From assembly GCF_902506505.1 (NCBI RefSeq), contig NZ_LR733406.1, forward strand, positions 1,386,524 through 1,450,523: DNA of 64,000 bases, in the 5' to 3' direction. Under the pieces are notes generated by a model that saw nothing but the letters and a program-made list of their open reading frames with translations, did not search any database and had not been told where the DNA came from. The DNA is from Pseudomonas sp. 8AS (GTDB taxonomy: Bacteria; Pseudomonadota; Gammaproteobacteria; Pseudomonadales; Pseudomonadaceae). Position numbers and translations under genes: made by a program. This document shows positions 63,697 to 64,000 of the stretch, piece by piece; the first letter of the stretch is position 1; the number at the start of each line of letters is the position of its first letter.

Positions 63697-63773
63697 GGCA
63701 GCACAGGGCGGTTAGGGCGTGCGCGCATGGTAGCCGATAGCACCGGCGGCCGGACTGTTTGCGGGCTCTTGCG

Positions 63774-64000
63774 TGCGGATTCCACGCCATTCGGACACTC
63801 AGCCCACGCTGATCCGGACACCTGTTCCACGATCATTCGGACAGGCAGTCGGAGCGCAGCGACGCAGGAGTGGCATTGTTAGTCTGAGGTGCCCGGCGTC
63901 GTCAATTTCTTCGCCCGCTTGCGCATCGATTCGCCCTTAAGATTGATCCGGTAGGCGTTGTGCACCAGGCGATCGAGGATGGCGTCGGCCAGGGTCGGAT
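63774..64000 (-). mobile_element. End of an IS21-family insertion sequence (continues past window)
   Basis: The sequence from about 63774 (TGCGGATTCC, a TG-type end) carries three iterated 17-19-bp repeats ending in CGGACA: 63781-63797, 63803-63820 and 63825-63843, followed by the C-terminal end of an istB ATPase gene on the minus strand. Multiple terminal repeats and an istB gene at the inner side are IS21-family features. The exact border is a guess. Confidence 0.75.
63879..64000 (-). CDS. istB: IstB-type IS21 helper ATPase, C-terminal fragment (cut by window edge)
   Basis: The last 40 codons of the gene are inside the window and end at TAA at 63879-63881. They encode [20 protein letters not shown] followed by [19 protein letters not shown]. 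This matches the C-terminus of IstB, the AAA+ protein that works with the IstA transposase. The rest of the gene lies to the right of the window. Confidence 0.9.
   Translation of the reverse strand, partial: PTLADAILDRLVHNAYRINLKGESMRKRAKKLTTPGTSD

Noticed and set aside
61781..63790. Minus-strand extension of the finR frame to 978 codons
   Set aside because: LysR proteins are about 300 residues; the extension is antisense to fpr and runs through the regulatory region.

Overview
The window is high-GC, gene-dense chromosomal DNA from a gammaproteobacterium, almost certainly Pseudomonas. From memory of P. aeruginosa PAO1, several blocks keep its gene order: LysR-azoR, icp-asrA-pruR, a run from the mercaptopyruvate sulfurtransferase through rnd, ycgL, ycgN, a secreted metallopeptidase, oligopeptidase, HIT protein and class II amidotransferase, the fumarase-SadC-ferredoxin reductase-enoyl-CoA hydratase-pykA block, and finR-fpr. 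These blocks are joined differently here, so the window is a rearranged mosaic of core Pseudomonas segments. There are no tRNA or rRNA genes, no CRISPR and no prophage. The only clear mobile element is the end of an IS21-family insertion sequence at the right edge.

Layout. 1-5 kb: a hydrolase start, LysR regulator, small exported protein, azoreductase, RarD transporter, CigR-like protein and the queuosine-precursor transporter yhhQ with its own promoter and a PreQ1-I type riboswitch that includes the Shine-Dalgarno. 5-16 kb: DEAD-box helicase, MECR-like reductase, solute-binding protein, an atypical RsuA-type pseudouridine synthase, sugar dehydrogenase, LTA-synthase-like protein, CvfB, cmoA-cmoB and a lipoprotein. 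16-24.5 kb: lysoplasmalogenase, chagasin-type inhibitor, Lon-type protease, a chemoreceptor without a periplasmic domain overlapping a small membrane protein, AraC regulator, sulfurtransferase and a beta-propeller protein. 24.5-37 kb: rnd-ycgL-hydroxyacid dehydrogenase operon, a second chemoreceptor, ycgN, metallopeptidase, SPOUT methyltransferase, yajD, oligopeptidase and an HIT/amidotransferase/membrane-protein cluster. 38-45.6 kb: DUF3300-DUF2950 pair, MoxR-VWA pair, cysK and a DMT transporter. 45.7-52.9 kb: TorF-type outer-membrane protein, amidohydrolase with divergent LysR, acyl-CoA synthetase, CaiB-family racemase/transferase and SprT. 53-64 kb: fumarase, diguanylate cyclase, ferredoxin reductase, enoyl-CoA hydratase, pyruvate kinase, small envelope proteins, PilZ protein, finR/fpr, trmO and the IS21 end.

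The least expected signal is a family of three dispersed palindromic elements of about 110-135 bp (near 30.7, 42.4 and 44.6 kb). They share conserved blocks and a TTTACA/TGTAAA-like apical palindrome. Their 10-bp internal stems differ completely in sequence, yet each is perfectly self-complementary. In all three the same end lies within a few to about 20 bases of the stop codon of a gene reading into the element. This is direct evidence of selection for a fold, and it suggests a structured 3'-end element or a MITE that targets gene ends.

Working together: FinR and Fpr form a redox-responsive divergent pair with inverted repeats over the finR start. The diguanylate cyclase and the PilZ protein place a c-di-GMP source and receptor either side of central-carbon genes. 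yhhQ, cmoA/B, trmO, rnd and the SPOUT and pseudouridine-synthase genes give the window many tRNA/rRNA-modification genes. Functions are inferred from residues visible in the translated sequences; no database search was possible.
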